64,000 nucleotides of DNA from Arabidopsis thaliana (GCF_000001735.4 NC_003076.8:23377835-23441834); one strand, 5' to 3'; shown: positions 48,919-60,156, numbered from the stretch's first letter. A program made the numbers and translations. The notes: generated by a model not told the origin, from the letters alone.

Positions 48919-49803
48919 ATGGAAGACGAGGTGATTTCTCGTTCCTTTATTTATCTCACAACTACGTATACCTAGAGTAAATCAGAAAACGTTAATGAAT
49001 TTGATCTTCTTGAAACTGTGTGCTACAGTAATTTCGATTGCTTATTGGTTTCTATGTATCATAGAGGAATTGGTTGATAAAGTTTTGATTTTTATGATGT
49101 CTGTGGCGGTATCTTTATCATCTGATGAAACTTGTCGAGACAATTCTGGGATAAAGGAATAAACTTTAAGCCGTATTGGTGGGGTTGATTCTTCGGATTT
49201 GGATGATAGTATCTTCTTGATTCCGTAGAATTGTTGAAATGTTTGGAAAATTGAGATTTCTAGAGGCAACAAGTATTTTGGAGATTTCTATGTTTGGTTA
49301 TTGGTTCATTGATTGAGGAAAGAAACAAAGTGATTTAAGTTTACAAAACCTTATACAGTTTCTTTCACACTTGTGTTTGTATTTGCATTAGATTGAATTG
49401 AAAACTGCTCCTGCTGATTTCCGGTTTCCTACAACAAATCAAACTAGGCACTGCTTCACTCGGTACATCGAGTTTCACAGGTACCTCATTGCTAGCTCAT
49501 CCTTGAGAAAATCATTATTTTAATCTCTTGTTGACATCAAAGATGATTCTGCAGGTGTACAACTGCAAAGGGAGAGGAGTCTAATGACTGTGAAAGGTTT
49601 GCCAAGTATTACCGTGCCCTCTGTCCTGGAGAATGGGTTGGTTCCTTTTGTTTGGACCTTAGATTATTATATCAAAGAGTGGTACACACAAATCACACTG
49701 GTATAGTTTGATCCATCTGACAATTTCTGCCGCGTATCTTACATCGCAGGTTGACAAGTGGAACGAGCAGAGGGAGAGTGGAACTTTTCCAGGTCCTCTT
49801 TGA
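48919..49803 (+). CDS. Cytochrome c oxidase subunit 6b (VIb)
   Basis: Four small exons (48919-48930, 49392-49480, 49555-49636, 49750-49803) give 78 residues. The protein has the twin-cysteine hairpin of this subunit: CFTRYIEFHRC (Cx9C) and CERFAKYYRALC (Cx10C), followed by WVDKWNEQRESGTFPGP. The subunit sits on the intermembrane-space face of mitochondrial complex IV and is imported by the MIA40 oxidative folding route, so it needs no cleaved presequence. The first coding exon is only 12 bases (MEDE) and is joined to exon 2 across a 461-base intron, so automated ORF searches would miss it. I recall it as At5g57815, a member of the short COX6b group. Confidence 0.93.
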
Positions 49804-50766
49804 ACCAAGCCTTCAATCTTGATGAAGAGGCAATCAAGTCCGTAATAATACATGGTTTCAAAGTTAATTTCTTGCTTGCGTGTGTATGTTTTGGCCTTAT
49901 TATTTCCTCTCTAGTGTAAGTGTTTTATTGGGATGTCTAAGAAAGGCCAATCAAATTATAATATGAAAACATTCGCTTATTTTGTTTGGAACTTATAATA
50001 CCAGAATGCATAAACTAGACTAATGTTGGATGGAATTTCCAAATTTAAATGTGAATAACAAGTTAATGGTACATAAATAATATTTAAATGTTAATTGGTT
50101 TGGCATAGAAAAAAGGGAAAAAAAATACTCGAATTAAATTTACTTCCTTCTATAAAAATAAAAGTAATGTAACTTTGTAGATTCGATGACATGGCCATCT
50201 AAATCCTAATCATCATCAAATATATTTACAAGTACTCTAAACCCTCTTTTTGATTAATTATAAGCCGGTAATTCCTTATTTAATCTCTGAGCTACGAGAG
50301 TTCATGATTATCGCTTATATAAATATATTCAAAGCAAACACTTCCTAGCAAACACATGAAAATCTAAAATCTCCCTCTTGACAGTGCGAGTCGATACACA
50401 CAGGTTCGTCGATCTCTCTCTTTTGTTTCTGCTTTTTTCCGGTTTCGATTCCTTATGAATGACTAAGCTTTAACTGAGATTCTTCTACGGTAGACTATTG
50501 TTTTTCGAATTTCGTACGATCCTCCATTGTTTTGAGTTTTTTTTTTTCTTTCTAATTCCTGGTTAAACCCTAATTTTACTTTTTACTCAACCTAATTTCT
50601 TCGTACTTGCTTCGCCAAACCTAATTTCTTCGTTCACAAGTTTCAAAATAGCGCCTTTTGGCTTATGCCTACAAGTCAAACAAAGCTTGACTTTGCTTTG
50701 TTTTTTTTGTTTGTTTGTCTTTTGATTACAGACGTTTCGTCTTCTTGTGTGTGAGTGAGTACGAAC
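49804..50766. other. Spacer between COX6b and the RING-like gene
   Basis: COX6b 3' UTR, then AT-rich DNA. 50390-50760 looks like the leader of the next gene, with a probable leader intron from about 50400 (CAG/GTTCG) to an acceptor near 50731 (TTACAG). Confidence 0.45.
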
Positions 50767-51331
50767 ATGGATTCGAAAGCAAAAGACGATGAAAAAACTC
50801 TAAACATGGATTCCAAAGCAAAATACGGTAAAGAAGCTCTAGACATGCTCTTAAAGCTTCAACAGAGAGTTGATGAAATCCATTCTGAGTTGCAATCTTC
50901 GGGAGCATCCGCAACAACTTCATCTGATATTCAAAACATCTACAACGAAATCCAACAACTTCTACAGATGATTACTAAGAAGACGCCTCAAGATCCGAGT
51001 AAAGTGTCGTCACATATTCGCGACGGTATCAATTCTGATCCCAAAACTTGGAAACTTTGTTTGATTTCCTCCTTCTCTTATCTCAAAGTTTTTGTATTTT
51101 GCAGATCTTGACATGGTGTTTGTGTTGGAGGAAGTTGGACACTCGTGCGACTTGTGCCAGAGAGATCTTGCTAAGGATCCAGAACGGCCTAATGCTTCCT
51201 TGAGTGGCTTACAAGAGGCGTGCGTGCTGTCTTGTGGTCATGTCTACCACTTCAAGTGTTTGAGAGGAACCACTCTTGATATTGATAACCATTCTAAAGA
51301 TCCTTCTTGCATTTTCTGCATTAGCTGTTAG
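50767..51331 (+). CDS. Small RING-like zinc-binding protein
   Basis: Two exons (50767-51025, 51105-51331) give 161 residues. The N-terminal half is helical and charged; MDSKAK occurs twice (residues 1-6 and 14-19), so translation could begin at either methionine. The C-terminal half has a zinc-finger pattern: CDLCQRDL, then CVLSCGHVYHFKCLRG, then CIFCISC at the very end. This resembles a RING or related cross-brace, but the last pair lies at the C-terminus and is compressed, so ubiquitin-ligase activity is uncertain. It converges on the DUF593 gene about 320 bases away. I recall it as At5g57820, annotated zinc ion binding. Confidence 0.85.
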
Positions 51332-51652
51332 CTACTCCAACTGAATCAACCTACACTATATCATCCCATGTGGATTCAACTTTAGGTACTTCTACCATTC
51401 AATGTCTACTAGATCTACGAGAGATTTAACAGTTTTGTCTTAACAATGCCAATGGAGTTACTTACAAATACCAGAGATTTACTCTGAAATCAATCAATTT
51501 TCTTTTTACATCCCTGAAAAGTTTAAGTAACTTTACATATGGAAAACTAGAACCACGCCGCATGGTAGCTTCTAAAGCCAGAAGTGAATCATTGCCTGTT
51601 CAAGAAACAAAAAACATGTTTATAGTTCCAAATATCATTCAGGTATCCCTTA
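51332..51652. other. Shared 3' region of two convergent genes
   Basis: 3' UTR of the RING-like gene on the plus strand and 3' UTR of the DUF593 gene on the minus strand. No further feature seen. Confidence 0.5.
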
Positions 51653-53026
51653 CTAAGTAGCAAGAACATTCATTACCTCTTGAATTGAGTTAAGGACTAG
51701 ATCCTCTTCGGGATTGGACACAGGTTTAGATTGATGATGCAGTTCTGATCTTAAGCTTCTCATCTCTGACTGCATTACATTGAGCTGTTCTCGAATCTCC
51801 TTTAGCAAACTCAAATGTTCTCCCTTGATGCTCGTATCTCTTGGCGGCTTACTCACTTTTCTATCGTAATTACTAGTCACCATCTTGCCTCTAACCTGTG
51901 AGATTTTTTCCATCTATTAGTAACCTGATCAAATGTCTTAAACAAAAGATTTAGTTCACTAAAAATAATGACTTACATTTCTTTCTTCGGCTTCCTCTTC
52001 TTCCGAGATGATTGTAAGACTTTCTTTCGTCCTAGGAACCTCGAAGATGTCTTGAACATTCTTCGGAGACAGAATCGGAGTCTCTAAAGAAGCATCTTTT
52101 ACAGAGAATCTTTCAGGGTTCTTCATCATCTCCATAATCGAACTAACATCACTCTTAGCTGACTCAAGTATAGTATTGCTAACTTGTGACACCAACGCAT
52201 GTGAAATTGACTCACGCCTAATCAAAGGGAATTTAGATGCCTTCTGAGTATCTCTAGAGTCTGAAATCTCTCTAACATGCTCATCTATTCTCCTAATCTG
52301 TTCCCAATACGCATTCAAGTCTTCACGAGGAGATACAGAACTACTCTCTACAAGACCTTTCTTCTCCTCAAAGCTTTCACCATTAACATCAGACAAAAGT
52401 AAACTTCTTTCACTAGATATGCCATCAAATGGACTCTGCAACAGAAAAGACTTATGCTTTAATCTAACAATGTCTTCAAAACCATGAAAGTAGAAAGCTT
52501 TATATAGCCATGGCCATGGAATCAGTTTTTTCAGTTATAACAATATTGAAAAGCTTTAAATTACCGAAAGATTTCTCTTCATCTTCCTCTTTTGATTGCC
52601 ACGAGAGTTTTCACCGGAAAAGATGAGAGTTTCAGGGAACTTATTCTCAATCACAGCAGGATCAGAGCAACCAAGGCTGAGTAATTTACATCTATAAGCC
52701 TGAACCTGAAACTCAAGAGACGCAATCTCCATTTCCTTCTGATAAATCAGATCTTCGAAAAGCACAAGAGATGTCTCAGCATGACACATTTTCTCCTCCG
52801 CCATTCTCTTGTACTGACTAGCTTCCATCTCCAACGCAGCTTTCTCACCTTGAAGCCGTAGAATCATCGATAAAGCCTCGCTTGCAGCAGATGAAGAAGC
52901 TTCACGTTCTGCGTCAAGTTCTTGATTGATCTTTTGAAGAAGCTCTTGTTGTGCCCACATCGTTTCTCTGACTCCTGAGGTTTCTCCATTTCCTCCTACC
53001 CCCAAACTCATCGTTCTCTCCACCAT
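51653..53026 (-). CDS. DUF593 (zein-binding/myosin-binding type) coiled-coil protein
   Basis: Three exons (53026-52565, 52435-51977, 51895-51653) give 387 residues. DUF593 fills residues ~25-120: LLQKINQELDAEREASSSAA, then SMILRLQGEKAALEMEASQY and YQKEMEIASLEFQVQAYRCK, with a clear heptad pattern. The C-terminal part holds a second coiled coil (LLKEIREQLNVMQSEMRSLR). In MyoB proteins this domain binds the globular tail of myosin XI and sits on transport vesicles. This member has no evident N-terminal membrane segment, so it may be a soluble variant. For exon 3 I chose the CACAG acceptor, because TACTAAT lies at branch-point distance before it. An ATAG acceptor 18 bases earlier would add six residues. 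I recall it as At5g57830. Confidence 0.88.
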
Positions 53027-53445
53027 TTTAGATCAAAAATTTCTTGCTTTTGGTTGATCTTTGATCAATGTGTGATTTGTTCTATGATTAGAAGCAGGAG
53101 AAGAGAGATCAGATCGAGGATGGTTTTTGATTGATGCGGCGGAGGGAAGCGGAGAATTTAGGTTGATCTCCGATTAAATGTCCACCGGAGAAATCAGATC
53201 GACAAGGAAAGCCTTAAAAGCGACCAGATATTCTCGGAAGTCCCAATCAATAGTGGGACATATTAACGTGTATACGACCACTTTTTGAATTGGGTAAATT
53301 AAACTATACTTTATAAATTATAATCATATTTGGGTTAATTAAACTATACCTAATTATATAATCCAGCCGACACATCGTATTTAAAGTACGATTATTTTGT
53401 TTACGTTTTAAATGATTTTTATTATGTAAATAATTGTTTAAAGAA

Positions 53446-53461
53446 TTAGACTGAAAATTTG
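53446..53461 (-). terminator. snRNA 3'-box of the U2 gene
   Basis: On the minus strand, CA plus seven bases plus AGTCTAA matches the plant snRNA 3'-end signal CA(N)3-10AGTNNAA. It begins about three bases after the U2 3' end, where 3' processing by the snRNA machinery is expected. Confidence 0.8.
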
Positions 53462-53463
53462 GC

Positions 53464-53657
53464 GGGATGAGCCAGACCCTTGCAATAGTGCAACGCATGG
53501 GAGACTCGGGAAAGCCCAGATAGCAAGCTACCTAGATGGGCTTTCCCCCTTAAAAAATTGAGTTAATATCGTGTGGGCCGATGGCCCACATATCAGATAT
53601 TAAACTGATAAGAACAGATACTACACTTGATCTTAGCCAAAAGGCCGAGAAAGGTAT
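53464..53657 (-). ncRNA. U2 spliceosomal snRNA
   Basis: Read on the minus strand, the RNA begins ATACCTTTCTCGGCCTTTTG and is about 194 nt, the usual plant length. The branch-point-pairing segment GTGTAGTATC is intact. The stem-loop II arms TGTGGGCC/GGCCCACA, the Sm-type CAATTTTTTAA, and the 3' stem-loops (GGGAAAGCCC/GGGCTTTCCC and GTTGCACTATTGCAAGG) are all present. Compared with the Arabidopsis U2 sequence as I remember it, there are a few substitutions near the Sm site and 3' end. U2 pairs with the intron branch point in the spliceosome. A proper 3'-box and TATA box flank it, but the upstream element has been moved away by a Helitron, so this copy may be poorly expressed or silent. Confidence 0.95.
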
Positions 53658-53682
53658 GAGTTGCTTAATCTAGTGGCCTCTT

Positions 53683-53690
53683 TATTTATA
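53683..53690 (-). promoter_or_regulatory. TATA box of the U2 gene
   Basis: TATAAATA on the minus strand lies at -26 to -33 from the U2 5' end, the normal position for plant snRNA genes. Confidence 0.85.
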
Positions 53691-53709
53691 ATACTACTTA
53701 TTTCTCACA

Positions 53710-55049
53710 TCTAAATATACTAAATCAGCAGTCACTTTTCCAATAACTGATGCATTTAGTGATTGACACATCAGCTTATTACTATTTTTTTATTCTTTCA
53801 TTTTCACGCAGGATTTTTATGTGTCGTTTTTAGTTAACTTTGTTTCTTTCTCAAACGATTTTCTCTTTCATCCCCACGATCTCCACATCTCCACTTTCTC
53901 TCTTCCAAAAACTCCATGACTACTGTGTAAAATCTCAAAGATGGGTTTCTCAACATCATTAATCGATTACTCAGAAATCAGGTACTTTGTTCATCTCAAT
54001 GAACCAATTTCTTTTTTCTTCCTGACAAAGACGAAACGCACCCTAAGAGCTCTATCTTGCATTAGGGAAATCGTATTCGTGAATAAATCCCCTTTGTTAA
54101 CCATCTTCTATTTCTGTTTGTAATTTTGTTTTATATATATAGAATTCTCCATAGATCCGAAAATCATATATCCTTCTTCTAGATTTCTATGGCTTTTTTT
54201 TTTTTTTTTTTTCTTTGTTTCTGCTTTATTTGACTGAATTCGATTTCTCTCATACATCTCCTTTTTTCCATAGGATTATTCTTTAATACAATCAATGCCT
54301 ATGATTCTCCGTCTCACAAACACTCAAGGAACAACGACAAATTTTGGCTTCTCATCTAAACAGTTGCCTTAAAACAAGGGTGAGTTTAATATCTTAATCG
54401 AAGCTCAAGTGTTTTTTTAATGGTAAATTAATTCTCATACTTTTTACTATTCTTCTTTCATCTCTTATTTTACTTCTTTATATCTGCAATTTCTTTTTTG
54501 TATTAAACCGCAATTGTATTTTCACGCAAGATTTTTGTATTAATACAAATACTTCAATTTTAAAGTCATCTCTTATTTTACTTCTTTATATCTGCAATAT
54601 CTTTGATATTGTTTCAAAGGCAGCGTCTGCGTCATGTAGTTACTTACTTGTGCATATTTTACATTTTTTTTTAGACTTCCAAGCTTTGGGTGTCAACGAA
54701 TGTTTGTAAACTGAATTACTAATGATGAGAAGAAAAACACATTACAATTGGTTGGAGCTAATGATGAAATAAGCGGACATGTATATACCCAGCATAATTT
54801 TCGTACTTATACTCTCTTATATTTCTAAACTCTTGATTTGTTAGTTACTGTCTATCGCAATTGATTCTTTGGGTAGAAAAGTTGTACCTTCTTTATATAT
54901 TTTTCTTAATCTTTGTATATTCTTCAGTCAATAATAATAAATTTGTTGTATATTTATGCTATCTGCTTTATTTTAAAAATCTTAGTTAAGAGTTGTAGCA
55001 GATATAATTTAAAACAATGTTGTCCCTGCATAGCAGGGCCAAATGCTAG
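53710..55049 (+). mobile_element. Non-autonomous Helitron (ATREP-like), inserted in the U2 promoter
   Basis: The element starts TCTAAATATACTAAATCAGC and ends in the Helitron 3' structure: a hairpin CCCTGC-ATA-GCAGGG (55024-55038), seven bases, then CTAG (55046-55049). It is inserted between an A (53709) and a T (55050), the required AT target, with no duplication and no terminal inverted repeats. At 1340 bp with no Rep/helicase coding it is non-autonomous and must have used enzymes supplied in trans. Inside are two identical 33-base direct repeats (54458-54490 and 54566-54598) and two similar TTTTCACGCA(G/A)GATTTTT phrases near 53801 and 54522. The 3' end is clear. The 5' end is inferred from the TC start, the A/T target rule and the promoter spacing it restores. 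Confidence 0.85.
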
Positions 55050-55065
55050 TACAATTTTAAGTTAA

Positions 55066-55076
55066 CGATGTGGGAC
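55066..55076 (-). promoter_or_regulatory. Upstream sequence element (USE) of the U2 gene, displaced by the Helitron
   Basis: GTCCCACATCG on the minus strand is a perfect match to the plant snRNA USE consensus RTCCCACATCG. It lies 1375 bases beyond the U2 TATA box. Without the Helitron the gap would be 35 bases (19 + 16), which is the Pol II-type snRNA spacing. It also falls in the likely 3' UTR of the BAHD gene, whose stop codon is 35 bases upstream on the same strand. Confidence 0.9.
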
Positions 55077-55110
55077 TTGTGAAAAGTAAAAAATAAGGCT
55101 TCTGATTGTC

Positions 55111-57327
55111 TCACAGTGCGGAGACATTGAGAAACTCATAAAATAGCTTTCGAAACTTACTAAGCTGAGTCTTCTTCAAGCACATGGTTAGCATCATGCT
55201 CCCTTCTTCGTCTGGGTTCCCAGTTACAAATCCCTTCCCTTCATTTAAATGTGAAGCTCTCTTGTAGTAAGCTTTTCCCCATCCGAAATCCATTTCGTAC
55301 GCGGTCTGTTTGATTAGACTGACGATGCAGAAGTTTGCTGCGCAGCTGAAGATTGTATTACCTTCACCAGGAACTAATTGGTCGAGATCAGGATGTCTCT
55401 CCAAGTAGTCAATCGCTGATCTCAAGTACTCGTTGTCCATTTTCCTTATTTCTCTATGAACTCTCTCCACTGTTTCACTGAAACTCTCTCTGTGGAAAGC
55501 ACCCAACGGTGATACCGGTCGAGCGTGAAAGAGAGTGTTCCCAATGTATCCTTGCGGAAGCTTTGGTTGTAGTCTCGGCCTCCCATCAATTATTATATGC
55601 AACCTCGTCGAATGTTCTTCACTTAAGTCTGCGGGTGAAAAAAGTGTAAAGTGAGAACCGTTGTTCAATGTGTATAAGACCAAGAGCTGAACCATTTCTG
55701 CATTATCTTAGTTCATATAATCTAGAGAAAGTTTAGGCTTTAAGCTTCCAGAGAAAGTGTTTCCAACAATATCAACATGTACCTTCATTTGCAAAAGAAG
55801 CACAACGCCAGGTATGCGCCACCAGAACTTCATATGTACTGAACTTACTATCAGCAATCTCTGCCCTAGCTTTAAGAGCTTTCAGTTGGAGACGTGTGAG
55901 CTTGAGAGTGGCAATAGCAGAATCAGATTCCGGATTTGATCTGTAAGCCAGGGATTTCATCGGATGATTGTGAAATGGGGGTGATTGGTACTCAGTGTGC
56001 GGAAAAACAGAGGAGGGAGGGTTACGTGCATGAAGAACAGTGCGGTCTAAGAACGGTGTTAGCTTAACTAAAAGTCCCCTAGCAGTTAGAGACCATGCTT
56101 CCATGATATACCCAAGAGAAGTAGCTTCTCCGAATGTATGGTGTATTGAACTTCCAACACAGATCGTTCCACATTTGAAATAAGTAACCTTGCAAAACAA
56201 AATCAGTCATCTATGTTTTAGTTTTTATTCATAGAGGATGTGCATGTAATGGTCTATACAATATGAACATCTGATGATGAAAGAAAAGAACCTTCAGGTA
56301 TATAATCTGCACTAACTACAGAAACAACAAAAGTCTCTCTGCCTAAACCCTGAACCTCAACTTATTGGAGCTCTTTCTCTATCTCTATCTCTCTTTTATT
56401 TTTGCTGTTCTTGAAACATACTCAGAAAGAGAGAAAGGTGTATTATATAAGGAGCGAGAAAGTAGGTGCTAGTCTCTCAATTCTTAAACATTTTATTTAT
56501 AATTAGGTTTTGCAACTAATCTAGTCACTTAATTCATAAACTTCAAGATTACTTTTCCTTCAGGTACATCCCCAAGTATATCATTATTATCTCTGTACTT
56601 TTCATCTTATCCACCAAAGTATATTTACTTGCATTACCAACCAGAGTATTTCAGTGTAACAAAGCGTTTTCAACAGGAAGATGAGGAAAGTTAACCTGAA
56701 AGAGAAGAAGAGGATAGGAGGAGATATCTCCTGCATAGTCAACGGTAGGTACAAGTTGAGAAAGATCCAAACTTTGAGTGAGTAAGCCAATGTCTTGAAC
56801 AGTAGAATCACTTTCAGCCTCTACAAACAAAACTCCTTCTCCATTACATTGAACCTCTAACCTCCCATTCGTATCTATCACATATAAAGCAGAAAGAAAT
56901 CTAAAGATGAGAAGAAGAGATAGTGTTTTAACTATACAGACTAGAGAGTTTGATCTAAATAATCAAAGATAGCCGAACACAGGTTTCAAGTTCAACCTTC
57001 ACGAATTATCAACAAACCCAGCAGAAAAATGAATCCTTTGACAAAAAGAGAAGATGATGCATGATGGGAGAAGAATCTTAGACGATTTCGAATCTTACTC
57101 TTTTGGAGTCTCCCAGCGGCAGGATAAAAGAAGACAAGAACCTTGCTCAGAGCTTCGATGAGGGATTGAGTGTTGGGACGATCGGAGGAGGAACAAGGTT
57201 TGTAGAAGTAGAGAGTGCCCATGTGAAGTCTCACTTGAATCAAGTCTAAATTGGAAAGCCATAGATTGTGTGTGGGTGTTTCTTCAGCTGGCTTCACGAT
57301 CGTAGCTTGCTTCACCCGAATCTTCAT
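55111..57327 (-). CDS. BAHD acyltransferase, HCT-like
   Basis: Four exons (57327-57099, 56874-56696, 56188-55783, 55628-55111) give 443 residues, normal for BAHD enzymes. It opens MKIRVKQATIVKPAEETPTH, like hydroxycinnamoyl-CoA transferases. The structural DFGWG motif is intact (385-389). The catalytic motif, usually HXXXD, reads H153-TFG-E157, so aspartate is replaced by glutamate. BAHD enzymes move acyl groups from CoA thioesters to alcohols or amines, and HCT relatives act in phenylpropanoid metabolism in the cytosol. The substrate of this member is unknown to me. The histidine base is kept, so activity is possible but should be tested. I start at the ATG at 57327, because the five upstream codons begin with GTG. 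I recall it as At5g57840. Confidence 0.92.
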
Positions 57328-57713
57328 TTGATCCACGATCACTAAAAGGCAATGGCTTTAAAGACAGAACACGACTTGATTAGCATGACCTGATCTGCTG
57401 ATCAGTTTACCGGAAAGTGGAGACTGATAAAGAAGAAAAAGAATATAAAAAGGCTCTTTTTTTTTGTCGACAATATAAAAATGCTACCACCTCAAAAGAA
57501 ATAAGAGATGAAAAACAAGAAATTTGAGCACTAGACGCAACCACTCCATGAATTGTTGAGAATGGGTACAATCATAATTCAAAAGTGATAAAGAGAAATC
57601 TTTACAAAGACAGATACCTAAAAACCCCATGATAAACTCAACTTACAATAACAGCAAAGCTTTACAAAAAAGCCACAGCTTATTGTCTTTGATGAACAAA
57701 GAGAGTGATTGGC

Positions 57714-59453
57714 TCAGTAAGGAACAAGAACACGAACGGAAGGTGGACCAGATCTCATATCTTCAAGTAACAGATCAAGAAGCGCCTTTGCTATAGGACC
57801 TTCTTTTCCTGAGTCAGACAGAAAGAAACCCATCTTTAATCAGCCAATCTATCCATCATGTAAGTAATTAAAAGTGAGGCTTTTAAAATGTTTATATGAT
57901 AATCTTACTTACCTTCACCAATAAATTCTTCATCCCATTGAATCACAGGTCTGATCGGAATTCCACTACCAATAAGCATCATCTCATCTGCTTTCTTTCC
58001 ATCTTCGACTGTCACATCCATTACTTTCACAGTTTTAAGAATCCCCTTGCTTACAAGCTGTTCAGCGAGTGTAAGTGTTCTCTTTGCTGTACATCCGCTC
58101 AAAACGTTATCAAACCGCGGCATCACAAGCTCCTTACCACCATTAACAACAAACGCCACATTCATGTTCGGGCCTTCTGCAATAAACCCATCTTTACACA
58201 CCCAAATACCTGCATAAGCTCCTTTGGCCTCAGCTTCCATTTGTGAGAGTACGTTAGGGAGGTAGTTAACACTTTTCACCGTGGCAAACTCTGGAGGCTT
58301 TATGGGGATGGACGAGGTCACTACCTTGACACCTATTGGGTTAATGGCGAAGTTCGTTTTTATAACAATGGCATAGAGAGTTGGTTTGAGACATTGAGAT
58401 GGAGATAGGAGGAAATCCCCTGGCCCTGCAGAGAGCCAGTATCTTAGAGATCCATCTCTACATCCAGAAACGCTCACGGTTTGAATGAGAATTCTTTTAA
58501 TAGTTTCTCGATCGAATGGAAGTGGGATCTTAGCCATTGATGCAGATCGCAAGATACGGTCAAGGTGCTGATCCAATTCATAAAGGTATCTGCTTATTCG
58601 TAGGACAACAAGCGAAGCTCAGATGATTGAGTAATAAGACAAATTAGAAAAGGGGGCTACTATTTAAAGTGACTAACCCATTGATGATCAGGGCAGTGTC
58701 AAAGACTCCATGACCACGGTGAACCATGTGATCATCCAATGGAAGAACCATCGCTGCTGGATCGGTTGTAATTCCATCAACAACACTTGAGTACATGGCC
58801 AAGAACTGTTGTCCTCCTCTTGCTAGTTTTAGCCTCTCACCAACCTTTTAAACCAAACATACTTCACTGATACTCAATCAATCAACGCCTCTAAACATAA
58901 ACGGATAACAAACAAATGTCGCAATCCTTCATTACGGGCTGCATCTATAATTTCATTGACAAAACACAGAAATGTCTGGTGGTTGTGTCAATAAACATCT
59001 CTAGCTAACAAATTGTGAACAGTTTCAAGAGTTAAAGATATGATTGATAAGTACAGACATAAAAGAGAAACCATAATTACCTCATAGCTAGATAAAACAG
59101 GAACATTCCACGACTGAGAGCTTGAATCTGTGGAGAAACGAATGCAGATTTTTGTCATCAATTCCAGAACACTTATGGAATTTAACGATCAACAAATTGA
59201 TCTCTTTTTTAGGGTAATAAGTGTACATTACCCTAAAAAGATTATAATAAATGCATCACCAATCACAATCCAGAAGAAAAATCAGAAAAGAGAGAACACA
59301 AGGTAGAAATGTCGAACCAGAACACATGAGAATCGTTCTTCTTCGTGTCAACCGACGCGGGAATCGAAAGCCATGTCTTAAAGGACATGGAACTTGAGAG
59401 AGAGACCTGAGATTCCAAGTGTTAACTGTAAACTCCAGCGACAAACCTGCCAT
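57714..59453 (-). CDS. DAT1: DAT1/ADCL, plastid fold-type IV PLP enzyme (D-amino acid transaminase and aminodeoxychorismate lyase)
   Basis: Five exons (59453-59318, 59127-59081, 58844-58678, 58589-57913, 57808-57714) give 373 residues. Residues 1-44 are rich in Arg, Ser and Leu with few acids (FRFPRRLTRRRTILMC), a chloroplast transit peptide. The rest is a class IV aminotransferase: HRGHGVFDT near the start, ATVKSVNYLPNVLSQ with the likely PLP lysine at 222, and IAEGPNMNVAFV near the phosphate site. Published work assigns this protein two activities: D-amino acid transamination, and 4-amino-4-deoxychorismate lyase, which yields p-aminobenzoate for folate. It shares a ~700-base divergent region with the ubiquitin-like gene. 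The first intron falls right after the transit peptide, so the targeting part is coded by its own exon. Confidence 0.95.
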
Positions 59454-60156
59454 GGGGTTTGGGACTCAAAAGAATAGAGAGAGAGAGATCATTCGGAAAT
59501 AGCAACTTGCTTTGCATTATTATTATCTCAGTCGTGAACTGGAAGAAGACGAAAAAATATTTGGGCCTAACTTCACCACAAAAATAAAATAAAGTTATTC
59601 GGCCCATAAGCCCAATATGACTTTTCGCATTGTATTTTAATATTCAATCAATCAAAAATAAAAGCCTAAAACAAAACAAACCCTCTCTGTCTTTTAGTGG
59701 GTTTTGTACGACGCCTAATCGATGTTAGTATTATATCTGTAGCCAAACAAGCCACCAAAGTGGTATTTTTCTTCTTCCTTCCTTACCTTGTAGGGCTCTG
59801 AGCTCGAGTTATAAAAAAGCCAACTTTGATTTCTTTGCCAGTATTTCATCCTTAATCCATTCTTGTGGTCACTTTTTCGTCCTTAACCCATCTAGGTAAG
59901 TCGATTTCATTGTTTGTTATTTGAGTCAGTAATTTTTGAAAATCTTTGCTTTTTTTTCTTTTCTTTTGAATATCAAAAGAAGAAAAGATTTGGGGGATAA
60001 CTAGATCATCTCTTTAGTTAAATTGACTCTTTGAGGTGTGTCAATTGTCACTGATAGTCTGATTAATCTTTTATTGGCATCTTAGAACAGATTTTGATTC
60101 TAAAGTCTTGTGAATCGGCAGCGGAAGAAGAGTGAATTGTTCATCCTTATCTTGCC
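59454..60156. promoter_or_regulatory. Divergent promoter region of DAT1 and the ubiquitin-like gene
   Basis: Site II-type hexamers occur at about 59561 (TGGGCC), 59601 (GGCCCA) and 59610 (AGCCCA). They lie close to the DAT1 start. The right side, from about 59790, is probably the leader of the plus-strand gene, whose leader may be spliced (AG/GTAAGT near 59896). Confidence 0.5.

Noticed and set aside
53704-53711. TCACATCT near the U2 TATA box as a possible USE
   Set aside because: It is on the wrong strand, a poor match to RTCCCACATCG, and straddles the Helitron 5' border. The perfect element is at 55066-55076.
53941-54123. 60-codon frame in the Helitron as a transposase
   Set aside because: No Rep or helicase motif; the element is too short to be autonomous.
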